A stretch of 64,000 nucleotides of DNA from VXPQ01 sp965117025. GTDB taxonomy: Bacteria; Bacteroidota; Rhodothermia; Rhodothermales; VXPQ01. The translations under genes were made by a program, and so were the position numbers. Numbering within the stretch: position 1 is the first letter of the stretch; every line of letters begins with the position of its first letter. Below the pieces are notes generated by a model. That model had not been told where the DNA came from. It worked only from the letters and a program-made list of their open reading frames with translations, and made no database searches. Of this stretch, positions 52,886 through 61,173 are shown piece by piece. The stretch lies in the NCBI GenBank assembly GCA_965117025.1, contig OZ220746.1, positions 2,728,001 through 2,792,000 on the forward strand, in the 5' to 3' direction.

Positions 52886-54850
52886 ATGCGCCCCGGTATG
52901 TATTTTTCGGACGACATCATTGCTCAAGTACGTGCGGCGTCGGATATCGTCGATGTTGTGAGCGACTACGTGCGCCTGAAGAAGAAAGGCTCCAATTTTT
53001 TCGGGTTGTGCCCTTTTCACGAGGAGAAAACGCCGTCATTCAGCGTCAATCCCGAACTGGGGATTTTTAAATGTTTTGGTTGCGGCGCAGGGGGCGATGT
53101 GTTCCGGTTCCTGAGAGAAGTGGAAGGGATGTCGTTTCCGGAGTCGGTGCGTACCCTGGCGGAAAAAGCGGGTATCGAATTGCCGGAGGAGGGGGAAACA
53201 TCCCGCGAACGAGCCGACGCCATGGAAGCAGTCTATGGCGCCCTGCGTTTCGCCGCGCGGTTCTTTTACGGACAATTGACCCAGGCCGATTCCGGCCAAA
53301 AGGCGCTGGCGTATATGCAGCACCGCGGGTATTCGAACGCCATGATCAGGGAGTTTGGCGTCGGATACGCTCCGGATGGCTGGGATCGATTGCTTAAGGA
53401 GGCCGAGGCAAAACATATATCCGCCGAAACGCTGGAGCAGGCCGGGCTCGTTATTCCACAGAAAAGCGGGGAGGGGCATTATGATCGCTACCGGGACCGG
53501 GTCATGTTTCCCATTTTTTCTCACATGGGCAAGGTCCTGGGTTTTGGGGGCAGGGTGCTTGACGATGCCGCCGGCGAGCAGGAAAATCCCCAGCCGAAAT
53601 ACATCAATTCCCCGGAAACGCTGGTATATGACAAGCGGCGGGTATTGTACGGACTCCATCAGGCCCGGCAAGTCATCCGCGAACAGGAAGAAGCAGTGCT
53701 TGTCGAGGGCTATACGGATGTGATGTCGCTGCACCAGGCCGGGGTTCGGAACGCGGTGGCGTCTTGCGGCACGTCGCTGACCCGTGAACAGGTGCAATTG
53801 TTGCACCGCTATGCACAGCGTATCGTGCTTGTGTTCGATGCGGACGGGGCGGGTGAAAAAGCCGCGAGGCGTGCTATCGACCTGGTGCTTGCAGAAGGAA
53901 TGAGCGTCTATGTGGTGGAACCTCCTGCAGGCGAGGATCCCGATTCCATTGCGCAGCGGGAAGGAGCATCTCTCCATGATTACCTGATAAAGCACCGGGT
54001 TGACTTTGTGCGCTGGTTGCATGACGCCGATGGCCGCGCCGGGCGGTTCGACACCCCGGAAGGACGGGCTGCCGGCATTCGCGCCGTACTCCAGGCCATT
54101 GCGTGTATACCCGATGTCCTGACGCGGGAGGCCTGGCTGCCCCGGGCAAGTGAGATATTCCGTGTACCCGAGGGGCGTTTGTACGATGTGCTGGAAGGCA
54201 TGGCGACCTCCCGTCAACGTGAAGAATTCCGGCGATCTGCTCGTACAGGGCGCCCGGTATCAGGAGCAAGACAGCCAACGGGCAGATCCGCCAGACGGAG
54301 CGACGATACCTTCGCAAGGAAATCTCGCAGGCAGGCATCCGGAGCAGGACCGTCCGTTTCTTCAACGCCTGCCTCCGAAAAGATACTGATCCGCCTGATG
54401 TTCGAGCAGGGCCAGCAGATGGTGACCTACATTCTGGGGAACATGAGCCTGGATGAATTTTCTCCGGGCACGCCGCGCCGCACAGTGGAAGGCTTTGCCG
54501 AGCAACACCAGGCCGGCTCCATGAACCGGCAGGCATTTCTTGACGGCGCCTATGGTGCGGATGTGCAGCAGCTTGTTGCGGAGGTAGCTGTGCGCAGGGA
54601 AGAACCATCTGAAAACTGGGAGCAAAAAAGGGGCGTGGTCGTACCCCGTCTTGACGAAAACTATGAAGAGACAGCGCGTCAGGCGATGAAACACCTGAAA
54701 ATTGTCCGTGTGGATGAAGCCATAGCGCGTAGAGCCGAGGAACAGTCCCGGGCTGAAGCAAGTGGCGATGATATTCGTACGTATCAGCAGGATATTATCC
54801 AGTTACAAGCCTTGCGGCGTCGTTTAGAGAAAGGGGAAGTCATACGCTGA
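52886..54850 (+). CDS. dnaG: DNA primase
   Basis: 654 residues; makes RNA primers for replication. The N-terminal zinc-binding domain is CPFHEEKTPSFSVNPE..FKCFGCGAGGD. The TOPRIM fold has AVLVEGYTDVMSLHQAG and VLVFDADGAGEKAARRA with the metal-binding acidic residues. A basic, low-complexity linker (residues ~435-485) leads to the C-terminal helicase-binding region. The start is the ATG at 52886 (MRPGMYFSDDIIAQVR); ATGs at 52832 and 52898 are also in frame. It is divergent from ppgK and is followed 6 bp later by ppk. Confidence 0.95.
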   Translation: MRPGMYFSDDIIAQVRAASDIVDVVSDYVRLKKKGSNFFGLCPFHEEKTPSFSVNPELGIFKCFGCGAGGDVFRFLREVEGMSFPESVRTLAEKAGIELPEEGETSRERADAMEAVYGALRFAARFFYGQLTQADSGQKALAYMQHRGYSNAMIREFGVGYAPDGWDRLLKEAEAKHISAETLEQAGLVIPQKSGEGHYDRYRDRVMFPIFSHMGKVLGFGGRVLDDAAGEQENPQPKYINSPETLVYDKRRVLYGLHQARQVIREQEEAVLVEGYTDVMSLHQAGVRNAVASCGTSLTREQVQLLHRYAQRIVLVFDADGAGEKAARRAIDLVLAEGMSVYVVEPPAGEDPDSIAQREGASLHDYLIKHRVDFVRWLHDADGRAGRFDTPEGRAAGIRAVLQAIACIPDVLTREAWLPRASEIFRVPEGRLYDVLEGMATSRQREEFRRSARTGRPVSGARQPTGRSARRSDDTFARKSRRQASGAGPSVSSTPASEKILIRLMFEQGQQMVTYILGNMSLDEFSPGTPRRTVEGFAEQHQAGSMNRQAFLDGAYGADVQQLVAEVAVRREEPSENWEQKRGVVVPRLDENYEETARQAMKHLKIVRVDEAIARRAEEQSRAEASGDDIRTYQQDIIQLQALRRRLEKGEVIR

Positions 54851-54856
54851 AGCGAT

Positions 54857-57040
54857 ATGAGTGACCATACTCCGGTTATTGTGGATAGTATATCTTCCGG
54901 CGACGGGGCGGCGCCGGTGTTTCCTGTGCCGCACGCCACATCGCCTCGTCCGGCTCCGAAGGGCTTCGTGGAGAAACACCCCCATTTGTTCTTCAACCGG
55001 GAGTTGAGTTGGCTCGATTTCAACTGGAGGGTGTTGTATCAGGCGCTCGATGAGCGTATCCCGCTCATGGAGCGTGTACATTTTCTTTCTATTGTTTCGA
55101 GCAATCTCGACGAGTTTTTTCGCAAGCGCGTGGGTGGCCTCAAACGGCAGGAAGCCGCCAAGGTGCACATCTTGTCTCCGGACGGCCGGACGGCCCGCGA
55201 ACAGTTGCAGCTTATCCGGCAGGCGGTGCTGCCTATGTACGCGACCATGACTTCTCTATGGGAGCAGACGTTGCGTCCGCAATTGGCCGAGTGTGCAAAC
55301 ATTCGCATTCTGTCCTACGAGCACCTTTCAAACAAGCAGAAAGAACGACTGTACCGGTACTTTGAGGCCAATATTTTTCCTATCCTGACTCCTCTTGCCG
55401 TAGACCCCGGACATCCGTTCCCGTTCATTTCCAATCTGAGCCTCTCGCTGGCCATTCTCTTGCGCCATCCCCGGCGCGGCACCGAACATTTTGCCCGCGT
55501 CAAAGTGCCGACCAGTCAGGGGCGGTGGGTGCCGCTGGAAGAGCCTAACCACTATGTGCCGCTGGAACAGGTTATCCAGCACAACCTGCATGAATTGCTT
55601 CGCGGCATGGAGGTTGAACATGCGCATGCCTTTCAGATTACGCGCAATGCCGATATAAGCCGGGACGAAGAAGAAGCGGACGACCTGATCGAGATGATGT
55701 CCGATGAGTTGCGCGAGCGCCGATTCGCCCCGGTTGTCCGGCTCGAAGTCGAAGAGGAGATGCCCCCTCGTGTCCGGGAATTGCTCATGCGCGAATTGAG
55801 TCTTTCGGCCGACGATGTGTATGTGAGTCCCGGCCTGATCGATCATTCGGATTGTGCATTTTTCGCCCATTTGAACGGGATCGGCTTCAAGTACAAGCCA
55901 TTTAGTCCCGTGATTCCCGCGCGGCTACAGTTTGAAGGCGAATCCGAGGACAGCCCGGACATTTTTTCGGTCATCCGCAATGGAGATGTGCTTGTGCACC
56001 ATCCCTATGAATCGTTCCGGAGCAGCGTGCAGCGATTCATCGAGGAGGCCGCGGAAGACCCCCGCGTGCTGGCGATCAAGCAGACGTTGTACCGCACCTC
56101 CGAAAAATCTGCGATTATCGACGCCCTGATTCATGCTGCCGAGCGGGGTAAGCAAGTGGCCGTGCTGGTTGAGGTCAAGGCAAGGTTTGACGAAGAAAAC
56201 AATATTGAATGGGGGCGGCGGCTTGAAAATGCGGGAGTACACGTCACCTATGGCCTTGTGGGGCTCAAGACGCATGCCAAGGTGACGCTCGTGATTCGTG
56301 AGGAGGATGAGGGGCTGCGCGCGTACTGCCACATCGGCACGGGCAATTATAACCCGACTACGGCCCGTTTTTACACGGATGCAGGGCTCCTCACTTGCCG
56401 GCCGGATATCGGGTACGACGTCATTAACCTGTTCCACTTTCTGACCGGATACGCCCCCGAGCAGCATTACAAAAAGCTGCTGGTGGCGCCGCGGGACATG
56501 CGCAAGACGTTCGCCGCGCTCGTGAAGGAGGAGATGGCGCATCACGAGGCGCATGGCAATGGCCGGATCATCGCCAAGATGAATTCGCTCGACGATACGG
56601 GGATGATCCGCAGATTATACAGGGCATCCCGGGCGGGAGTGAAGATCGACCTCATCGTACGGGGCCATAACCGTTTGCGTCCAGGCCTGCCGGGCTATAG
56701 CGAAAATATTCGGGTGTGCAGTGTGGTGGGCCGATTTCTCGAGCACAGCCGCATTTTCTGTTTCCATAATGCAGGGAATCCGCTTGTATACCTGGGCAGC
56801 GCCGATTGGCAGCGAAGGAATCTGGAAGACCGTGTGGAAGTTATCGTTCCGGTTGAGGACCCTGCACTGCGGCAGCGGTGCATAGATATTCTGCAATTGT
56901 ATTTCGAGGACCGCCGTCTGGCCTGGGATCTCGGCCCTGACGGCCGGTATGTGCAGCGACAGCCGACGTCGCGGGACGAAGAGGACGGGGTGCAGGAACT
57001 GCTGATCCGGCAGGCCCGGCGAGCTATACAAGCCCGTTGA
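54857..57040 (+). CDS. ppk: Polyphosphate kinase 1
   Basis: 727 residues; polymerises the gamma-phosphate of ATP into polyphosphate. The N-terminal PPK domain starts HLFFNRELSWLDFNWRVLYQ. The catalytic phosphohistidine is in YCHIGTGNYNPTTARFYTD (His492), and the second active-site His is in the C-terminal RGHNRLRPGLPGYSENIRV region. The LGSADWQRRNLEDRVEVIVP segment is characteristic. It follows dnaG by 6 bp, so they are probably co-transcribed. Confidence 0.96.
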   Translation: MSDHTPVIVDSISSGDGAAPVFPVPHATSPRPAPKGFVEKHPHLFFNRELSWLDFNWRVLYQALDERIPLMERVHFLSIVSSNLDEFFRKRVGGLKRQEAAKVHILSPDGRTAREQLQLIRQAVLPMYATMTSLWEQTLRPQLAECANIRILSYEHLSNKQKERLYRYFEANIFPILTPLAVDPGHPFPFISNLSLSLAILLRHPRRGTEHFARVKVPTSQGRWVPLEEPNHYVPLEQVIQHNLHELLRGMEVEHAHAFQITRNADISRDEEEADDLIEMMSDELRERRFAPVVRLEVEEEMPPRVRELLMRELSLSADDVYVSPGLIDHSDCAFFAHLNGIGFKYKPFSPVIPARLQFEGESEDSPDIFSVIRNGDVLVHHPYESFRSSVQRFIEEAAEDPRVLAIKQTLYRTSEKSAIIDALIHAAERGKQVAVLVEVKARFDEENNIEWGRRLENAGVHVTYGLVGLKTHAKVTLVIREEDEGLRAYCHIGTGNYNPTTARFYTDAGLLTCRPDIGYDVINLFHFLTGYAPEQHYKKLLVAPRDMRKTFAALVKEEMAHHEAHGNGRIIAKMNSLDDTGMIRRLYRASRAGVKIDLIVRGHNRLRPGLPGYSENIRVCSVVGRFLEHSRIFCFHNAGNPLVYLGSADWQRRNLEDRVEVIVPVEDPALRQRCIDILQLYFEDRRLAWDLGPDGRYVQRQPTSRDEEDGVQELLIRQARRAIQAR

Positions 57041-57091
57041 AGCCGGCCCCTTTGTGTTACTGGCAGTGCATAGGAATGATATAATCCCCTT

Positions 57092-57829
57092 CTAAAAAGA
57101 TAGATGTAGACCCAAAAATTTAAAATCACGTACTGTGCATACATATTCTTTATATGAACAATTTGAAAAATACCAATTCATTTCATGGGTAAAGACCAAG
57201 GCTAATATATTGTACTCGATGCCTAAACCCACATTAAGTCCAAGCATCGTTGATCTTCCATAAGGACGGTCAATTCTGAGTTCATAAGTAAATTCGGGAT
57301 CTGTGATACTTTCGTAGCGAATTACGTTATTATTAAAGAAACAACCATATTTACAATCAATAAATTCAGGACTGTTCTCGTTATGTGTTCGATATGCCCA
57401 TCTCCTGTTAAAATGCCACACGCTCAACCCTGTGAATCCAAAAACACGGAATCGATATTTTTTCAACGGATGATAATTGTAACGCCCGGTCAGATTGAAT
57501 ATGGATTCATTTTCATCCTTTGACAAAAAGGAAATGATTTGGTAGCTATTGTAACTGACGCTGGTATGTATAATCGGATAAGGCATAGTCTCAACACAAT
57601 ATGTATATACTGAATGGTCACAGTAAAAATTGTTTAACAAGCCATATCCGGAAACATAAACCCCAATCCGCATATTACGATTATCTTTTTCTTCCACAGG
57701 GCCCTTTTCCAACGGCTCGACCTGGGCTGCTGCGGTACCCGTTAGCAGAAGCATCGTAGCAAGAATGCCGGACAGCGCATAGATACGTGTGGAAAAACGG
57801 CGGGAACACGGTAATAATAAATTACGCAT
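57092..57829 (-). CDS. Secreted beta-barrel-like protein, paralogue 1
   Basis: 245 residues with a signal peptide of about 35 residues (MRNLLLPCSRRFSTRIYALSG, AAAQ cleavage). The mature part is rich in aromatic beta strands and ends in Phe (FKFLGLHLSF), as outer-membrane barrels do. It is homologous over its last 60 residues with the protein at 60410-61159 (DRPYGRSTMLGLNVGLGIEY against DRPDGKSTTLGINAGFGIEY). Its signal peptide and 5' flank are instead almost identical to those of 59637-60302. Function unknown; probably an outer-membrane protein in a lineage-specific expansion. Confidence 0.75.
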   Translation of the reverse strand: MRNLLLPCSRRFSTRIYALSGILATMLLLTGTAAAQVEPLEKGPVEEKDNRNMRIGVYVSGYGLLNNFYCDHSVYTYCVETMPYPIIHTSVSYNSYQIISFLSKDENESIFNLTGRYNYHPLKKYRFRVFGFTGLSVWHFNRRWAYRTHNENSPEFIDCKYGCFFNNNVIRYESITDPEFTYELRIDRPYGRSTMLGLNVGLGIEYNILALVFTHEMNWYFSNCSYKEYVCTVRDFKFLGLHLSF

Positions 57830-57926
57830 AGGGAGTCTCCACTATTTTAGGAGTGTCATTCGGTGCGTACTGTGGAAATCGCCAGCTTGTATCCTGTTCA
57901 TTAGCACTCAAACAGATATGATGGAA
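57689..57926 (-). repeat. Duplicated 238-bp start/sorting-tail block, copy 1
   Basis: The 238 bp here and at 60162-60399 differ at about six positions by eye. The block spans a vestigial T9SS tail, the spacer, the start codon and the signal-peptide region of a barrel-like protein. Identity stops inside the coding region just after the signal peptide. Confidence 0.92.
57842..57900 (-). pseudogene. Vestigial T9SS C-terminal tail
   Basis: Eighteen codons read NRIQAGDFHSTHRMTLLK before a TAG stop, the same ending as the intact T9SS protein at 61174. There is no coding sequence upstream of it in this frame, so it is only the tail of a lost gene. It lies 12 bp before the start of the barrel-like gene. 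Confidence 0.75.
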
Positions 57927-57991
57927 CCAGCCCGATTTGCCTCGTCGACTGGACCGTGGCGGAACAGTCGCGAGGTTTGGGGTCTTTGGGC

Positions 57992-58534
57992 TCAGAACGA
58001 TATCTGGACCCCCAAGGCTAAACTACCGTTCGGATGGGTGCCGATAACCGGCATAACAGACGCCGCGCTTTGGCCAGGAATATCCACACGCTCCCATCTT
58101 TCAGTCCTGATTGCTGCACCGACGATTGTGCCCAATAATGTGCCTGTCCCGCTTAGAGTCAAAATCACCGCTGCCGCTAGGGTACCGCAGCCTTCAAAAT
58201 AGTCTTCAATTTCATAACACCCCCCAGTTATTACCCCGAGGACTCCCACAGATGCACCAATGCCTAAACCTATCACGGCACCTTTCTTGTAATGTGGGCG
58301 GACCCCCAGGCTTCTTTGCAGTTGTACCATGTCGGCATACGCTATGCTCAGTTTTCTGGAGTAGTCTGTAAGGACCGTCAGGGAAGTGTTATCGAGACTC
58401 TTTATTTGTCCGATTATCTCTTCTTCGTGTTGGCTCGTTATCCGCATGCGGTCTCCGACGAACTGCGCATGCGCGGGATGTGCAAGGAAAAGTATCCCCA
58501 CGAGCGTCAGGGCTAGCAAAGCGTTTCTTTCCAT
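57992..58534 (-). CDS. Exported protein with glycine-rich membrane segment
   Basis: 180 residues. A signal peptide covers about 1-24 (ALTLVGILFLAHPAHAQ). A short region follows that resembles an LSm/YxxD-type beta strand pair (DRMRITSQHEEEIIGQIKSL). Two Gly/Ala-rich hydrophobic stretches (GAVIGLGIGASVGVLGVITG and AAVILTLSGTGTLLGTIVGA) are linked by a loop with two cysteines. It ends in Phe (LALGVQISF). Probably envelope-associated; function unknown. Confidence 0.65.
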   Translation of the reverse strand: MERNALLALTLVGILFLAHPAHAQFVGDRMRITSQHEEEIIGQIKSLDNTSLTVLTDYSRKLSIAYADMVQLQRSLGVRPHYKKGAVIGLGIGASVGVLGVITGGCYEIEDYFEGCGTLAAAVILTLSGTGTLLGTIVGAAIRTERWERVDIPGQSAASVMPVIGTHPNGSLALGVQISF

Positions 58535-58569
58535 CGTAGTGTTCCGGTTAGAGAGGTAGAAATGGTCCG

Positions 58570-58589
58570 AAAAAACTGGATAGTTTTTT
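58570..58589. terminator. A/T-rich hairpin, possibly bidirectional
   Basis: AAAAAACT (58570-58577) and AGTTTTTT (58582-58589) form an 8-bp stem with a 4-nt loop in the gap between the chimeric ORF and the exported protein gene. It has T runs on both strands but a weak stem. Confidence 0.3.
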
Positions 58590-58625
58590 TCACGGTTTTA
58601 AGTGTGCTGTCGCACCGGGTTATGC

Positions 58626-58970
58626 CTATATGGGTCCCGGCTTTCGTTTGTAGAATACCTCGTCGGGCGCCCGGTTGTCAAGTCTCTCGTGAGAACGTTC
58701 TTCGCTGAAGTAGCACAGATAGTCGGAAATTCCTTTCCTAGCTTTGGACACCGTCTCGTACGCATAGCCGGTAGACTTCTGCCTGTTTGAGGATAAAACG
58801 ACAGCGGTCGCTGCGCTCCGTAATAGCTCCGTCTGGTGGTATATATCCGTCGTATACGGCTTTCGGCACTTTTCGTATATAAGTTCCTTTTTTTCTGTCG
58901 GTGCATCCTGAGCTATCGCCGAAACTGTTAGTAAGGCCATAGAAGCTATCACAAACAAGCAGTAGTGCAA
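58626..58970 (-). pseudogene. Exported protein fused to an IS3-type transposase end
   Basis: A 114-codon frame (TTG start at 58970 is a guess). The first part is a signal peptide and short mature region (CLFVIASMALLTVSAIAQ), similar at DNA level to the start of the gene at 60410-61159. From about 58769 it changes to the C-terminal end of an IS3-family integrase (YETVSKARKGISDYLCYF, then SEERSHERLDNRAPDEVFY). The natural 3' half of the exported protein is missing. Probably non-functional debris left by an insertion and deletion. Confidence 0.7.
58629..58769 (-). mobile_element. Remnant of an IS3-family transposase (orfB C terminus)
   Basis: About 47 codons match the last part of the DDE integrase domain: YETVSKARKGI, then ERSHERLDNRAPDEVFY in place of the usual ERPHQSLDYRTPAEVY. 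The catalytic Asp and Glu residues and the terminal repeats are absent, so the element cannot move. Confidence 0.75.
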
Positions 58971-59014
58971 TGTAAAGCGACGAAGAACGAGTAGATCGGA
59001 CGGAGCCTGTGAGA

Positions 59015-59065
59015 TTACTTGAGTAGCGTCATGCGGTGCGTACTGTGAAAATCGCCAGCTTGTAC
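59015..59065 (-). pseudogene. Vestigial T9SS C-terminal tail
   Basis: Sixteen codons ending QAGDFHSTHRMTLLK and a TAA stop, directly after the stop of the small lipoprotein gene at 59066. Same ending as the intact copies at 59309 and 61174. Confidence 0.75.
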
Positions 59066-59299
59066 TTAATAATCGTCGCAACCGGCATTTTCCATCTTCT
59101 CGACTATGATGTTTATTTCTTTCTCCAAACGCGCTGCAGTACTGTCGCTCGGGATGGGGTTCCCATAAAATGAGAACAATCGCTCCTCTAATTCTGTGCG
59201 GTCGCTCCGCCAGCGCTTACAACCCAAAGGTTCCTTCTCTTCCATCAGGTCACATCCGGCAAGCAGAATAACTGCTATGAACATGTAGTAGCGCATCAT
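59066..59299 (-). CDS. Small lipoprotein
   Basis: 77 residues starting MMRYYMFIAVILLAGCDLME. The LLAGC lipobox places the lipidated Cys at residue 16. The short mature part is helical and charged (SDSTAARLEKEINIIVEKME). Family not recognised. It starts 9 bp after the stop of the sorting-domain fragment at 59309 and ends where a vestigial sorting tail begins. Confidence 0.65.
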   Translation of the reverse strand: MMRYYMFIAVILLAGCDLMEEKEPLGCKRWRSDRTELEERLFSFYGNPIPSDSTAARLEKEINIIVEKMENAGCDDY

Positions 59300-59308
59300 T
59301 TCGACTGT

Positions 59309-59623
59309 TTACTTGAGAAGCGTCATCCGGTGGGTACTGTGAAAATCGCCTGCCTGTATTCTGTAGAAGTAGACGCCACTCGGCAGGTTCCCCGCATCGA
59401 AACGGGCACGGTGCACGCCGGCACGCAATTCTTCCTGCACGAGACGAGCCACTTCTCTGCCCAGCACATCGTACACAACAAGCGATACCATCGCATCTTC
59501 CGGAAGATCGAACAGAATCTCCGTAGACGGATTGAAAGGATTAGGAAAGTTCTGCCGGAGCGCATACGTTTCGGGAATATCCTCATACATTATATTTCCG
59601 TAGAGATGCCTAGGCACAATCAT
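59309..59623 (-). pseudogene. Orphan T9SS type-A sorting domain
   Basis: 104 codons that contain a complete sorting domain (YALRQNFPNPFNPSTEILFD, then VVYDVLGREVARLVQ, then LPSGVYFYRIQAGDFHSTHR and MTLLK). There is no signal peptide and no passenger. The frame is closed upstream by a stop that overlaps the end of the previous gene. Nearly identical to the C terminus of the protein at 61174, so it is the 3' relic of a duplicate. It cannot be exported on its own. Confidence 0.8.
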
Positions 59624-59636
59624 AATTCTAAATCCG

Positions 59637-60302
59637 TTAGTTTAACAAGGAAAGAATTTCCAGCCCCACTTTTATATCAAACCATCCATCACAAAAAAAT
59701 TCTTCATACTCACGGCAAGGTATATAATTATATTCCGGCTCAATAGATAAACCCAAACCTCCCAGATAAAAACTTATTCCGGAACCCATGCTGATTCCCA
59801 ATATTGTTGACTTGCTGGCAGGATGCTCATGTTGAATCTCTTTCCTGTCAAAATGCCACAGATCAATCCCGCCGTATAGATATTCTCTGATATGGAAATT
59901 TGATTGCTTACCTATTAATTGCTTAGCCAATGCAAGATTATAGCGACTCTTTAAACGGAGAATAGAACCATTACCATCATTACTTATATAAGCATAAGCA
60001 ATGCCGCCTTCATATGCATTGTATCGGAAATTAGCATCTAAAGAGGGAAAAGACAGGGCATCGGTGCCACCGTAGAGATCTTCTCCCCAACCGAAGAAAA
60101 AACTACGAGGATAAAAATGGAATGCTACCTCTATTTCTCTTCTCTTCTTCTCCTTTTTTTCTTCTTCCACAGGGCCCTTTTCCAACGGCTCGACCTGGGC
60201 TGCTACAGTACCCGTTAGCAGAAGCATCGTAGCAAGAATGCCGGACAGCGCATAGATACGTGTGGAAAAACGGCGGGAACACGGTAATAATAAATTACGC
60301 AT
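59637..60302 (-). CDS. Secreted beta-barrel-like protein, paralogue 2
   Basis: 221 residues with the same signal peptide as paralogue 1 (MRNLLLPCSRRFSTRIYALSG). A Lys/Glu-rich segment (VEEEKKEKKRREIE) and beta strands follow. The C-terminal region (SKSTILGISMGSGISFYLGG, PCREYEEFFCDGWFDIKVGL) is distantly like the other two paralogues, with two paired cysteines in the same place. Probably an outer-membrane or surface protein; function unknown. Confidence 0.75.
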   Translation of the reverse strand: MRNLLLPCSRRFSTRIYALSGILATMLLLTGTVAAQVEPLEKGPVEEEKKEKKRREIEVAFHFYPRSFFFGWGEDLYGGTDALSFPSLDANFRYNAYEGGIAYAYISNDGNGSILRLKSRYNLALAKQLIGKQSNFHIREYLYGGIDLWHFDRKEIQHEHPASKSTILGISMGSGISFYLGGLGLSIEPEYNYIPCREYEEFFCDGWFDIKVGLEILSLLN

Positions 60303-60399
60303 GGGGAGTCTCCGCTATTTTAGGAGTGTCATTCGGTGCGTACTGTGAAAATCGCCAGCTTGTATCCTGTTCATTAGCACTCAAACAGATATGACGGAA
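60162..60399 (-). repeat. Duplicated 238-bp start/sorting-tail block, copy 2
   Basis: Partner of 57689-57926. It covers the signal-peptide region of the gene starting at 60302 and the vestigial tail upstream of it. Confidence 0.92.
60315..60373 (-). pseudogene. Vestigial T9SS C-terminal tail
   Basis: Same as the tail at 57842-57900: NRIQAGDFHSTHRMTLLK and TAG, placed 12 bp before the start of paralogue 2, with no gene body upstream in this frame. Confidence 0.75.
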
Positions 60400-60409
60400 T
60401 ATGCCCGCT

Positions 60410-61159
60410 CTAAAATTTGACATGCAGACCTAAAAATTTAAAATCTCCTCCCTTGCATATAAAATCCTTATATTTGCAGGCCGAACGAAAAAATTCTATT
60501 TCATGAGAAAATACGAGTAGATTAAACAAAGTATATTCTATGCCAAATCCGGCATTGATTCCAAGCGTTGTCGATTTGCCGTCAGGGCGATCTGTTTTAA
60601 TGTCAGTAAATATTATTTCCCCTACACAATCAGTTTCAAAAGATCCATATTCAGTACAAGTACGCTCTTTTAAGGAAAAATTCCTATGAAAACGCCAAAT
60701 AACAGGTCCTCCGAATATATAGAATTTTTTTCCGGGATAAAAATTATAACGTGCCACAAACTGCGCCATATGTTCATTATGCCTGGATGAAGGGTTATGA
60801 TGAGCATAATCATGATTGGTGTCATCTGTATAACTATCGTTTCCCCATCCAAGAATACCCTGAAATCCATTATATCTTATACTAATAAATGTAACCGGAT
60901 AGGGCATATCATCGTATTCAGGTGAATTGTATGAACCGTAGTAAGAGGAAAAATCATAGTCGAAAGTGCGATTTAGAACACCCACCCCGGAAAAATAGAA
61001 TCCGACTCGCACTTGCCTGTCGCGTTCCTTATCCGCCGAGGTATCCTGAGCTACTGTGGAAACCGTTGGCAGGAGCATAACAGCTACAGCAGCTATTACC
61101 CCGAACAAGCGGTTGTCGTGTAACATAACGCAGCGCGGAAAAAGCGACTCTCTCATCAT
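60410..61159 (-). CDS. Secreted beta-barrel-like protein, paralogue 3
   Basis: 249 residues. The signal peptide (NRLFGVIAAVAVMLLPTVST, then VAQ) differs from that of the other two paralogues. The mature region has GFYFSGVGVLNRTFDYDF near the start and ends GGDFKFLGLHVKF, matching paralogue 1 strand by strand, with conserved Cys pairs. It starts 14 bp after the stop of the heparinase-like gene, so the pair may be one transcript. Function unknown; likely outer membrane. Confidence 0.75.
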   Translation of the reverse strand: MMRESLFPRCVMLHDNRLFGVIAAVAVMLLPTVSTVAQDTSADKERDRQVRVGFYFSGVGVLNRTFDYDFSSYYGSYNSPEYDDMPYPVTFISIRYNGFQGILGWGNDSYTDDTNHDYAHHNPSSRHNEHMAQFVARYNFYPGKKFYIFGGPVIWRFHRNFSLKERTCTEYGSFETDCVGEIIFTDIKTDRPDGKSTTLGINAGFGIEYTLFNLLVFSHEIEFFRSACKYKDFICKGGDFKFLGLHVKF

Positions 61160-61173
61160 AGGGGCCTCTTCGA

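Noticed and set aside
58626..59081. A 151-residue protein including the sequence before 58970
   Set aside because: The first ~37 codons are a vestigial T9SS tail read in another frame, so a start near 58970 is more likely.
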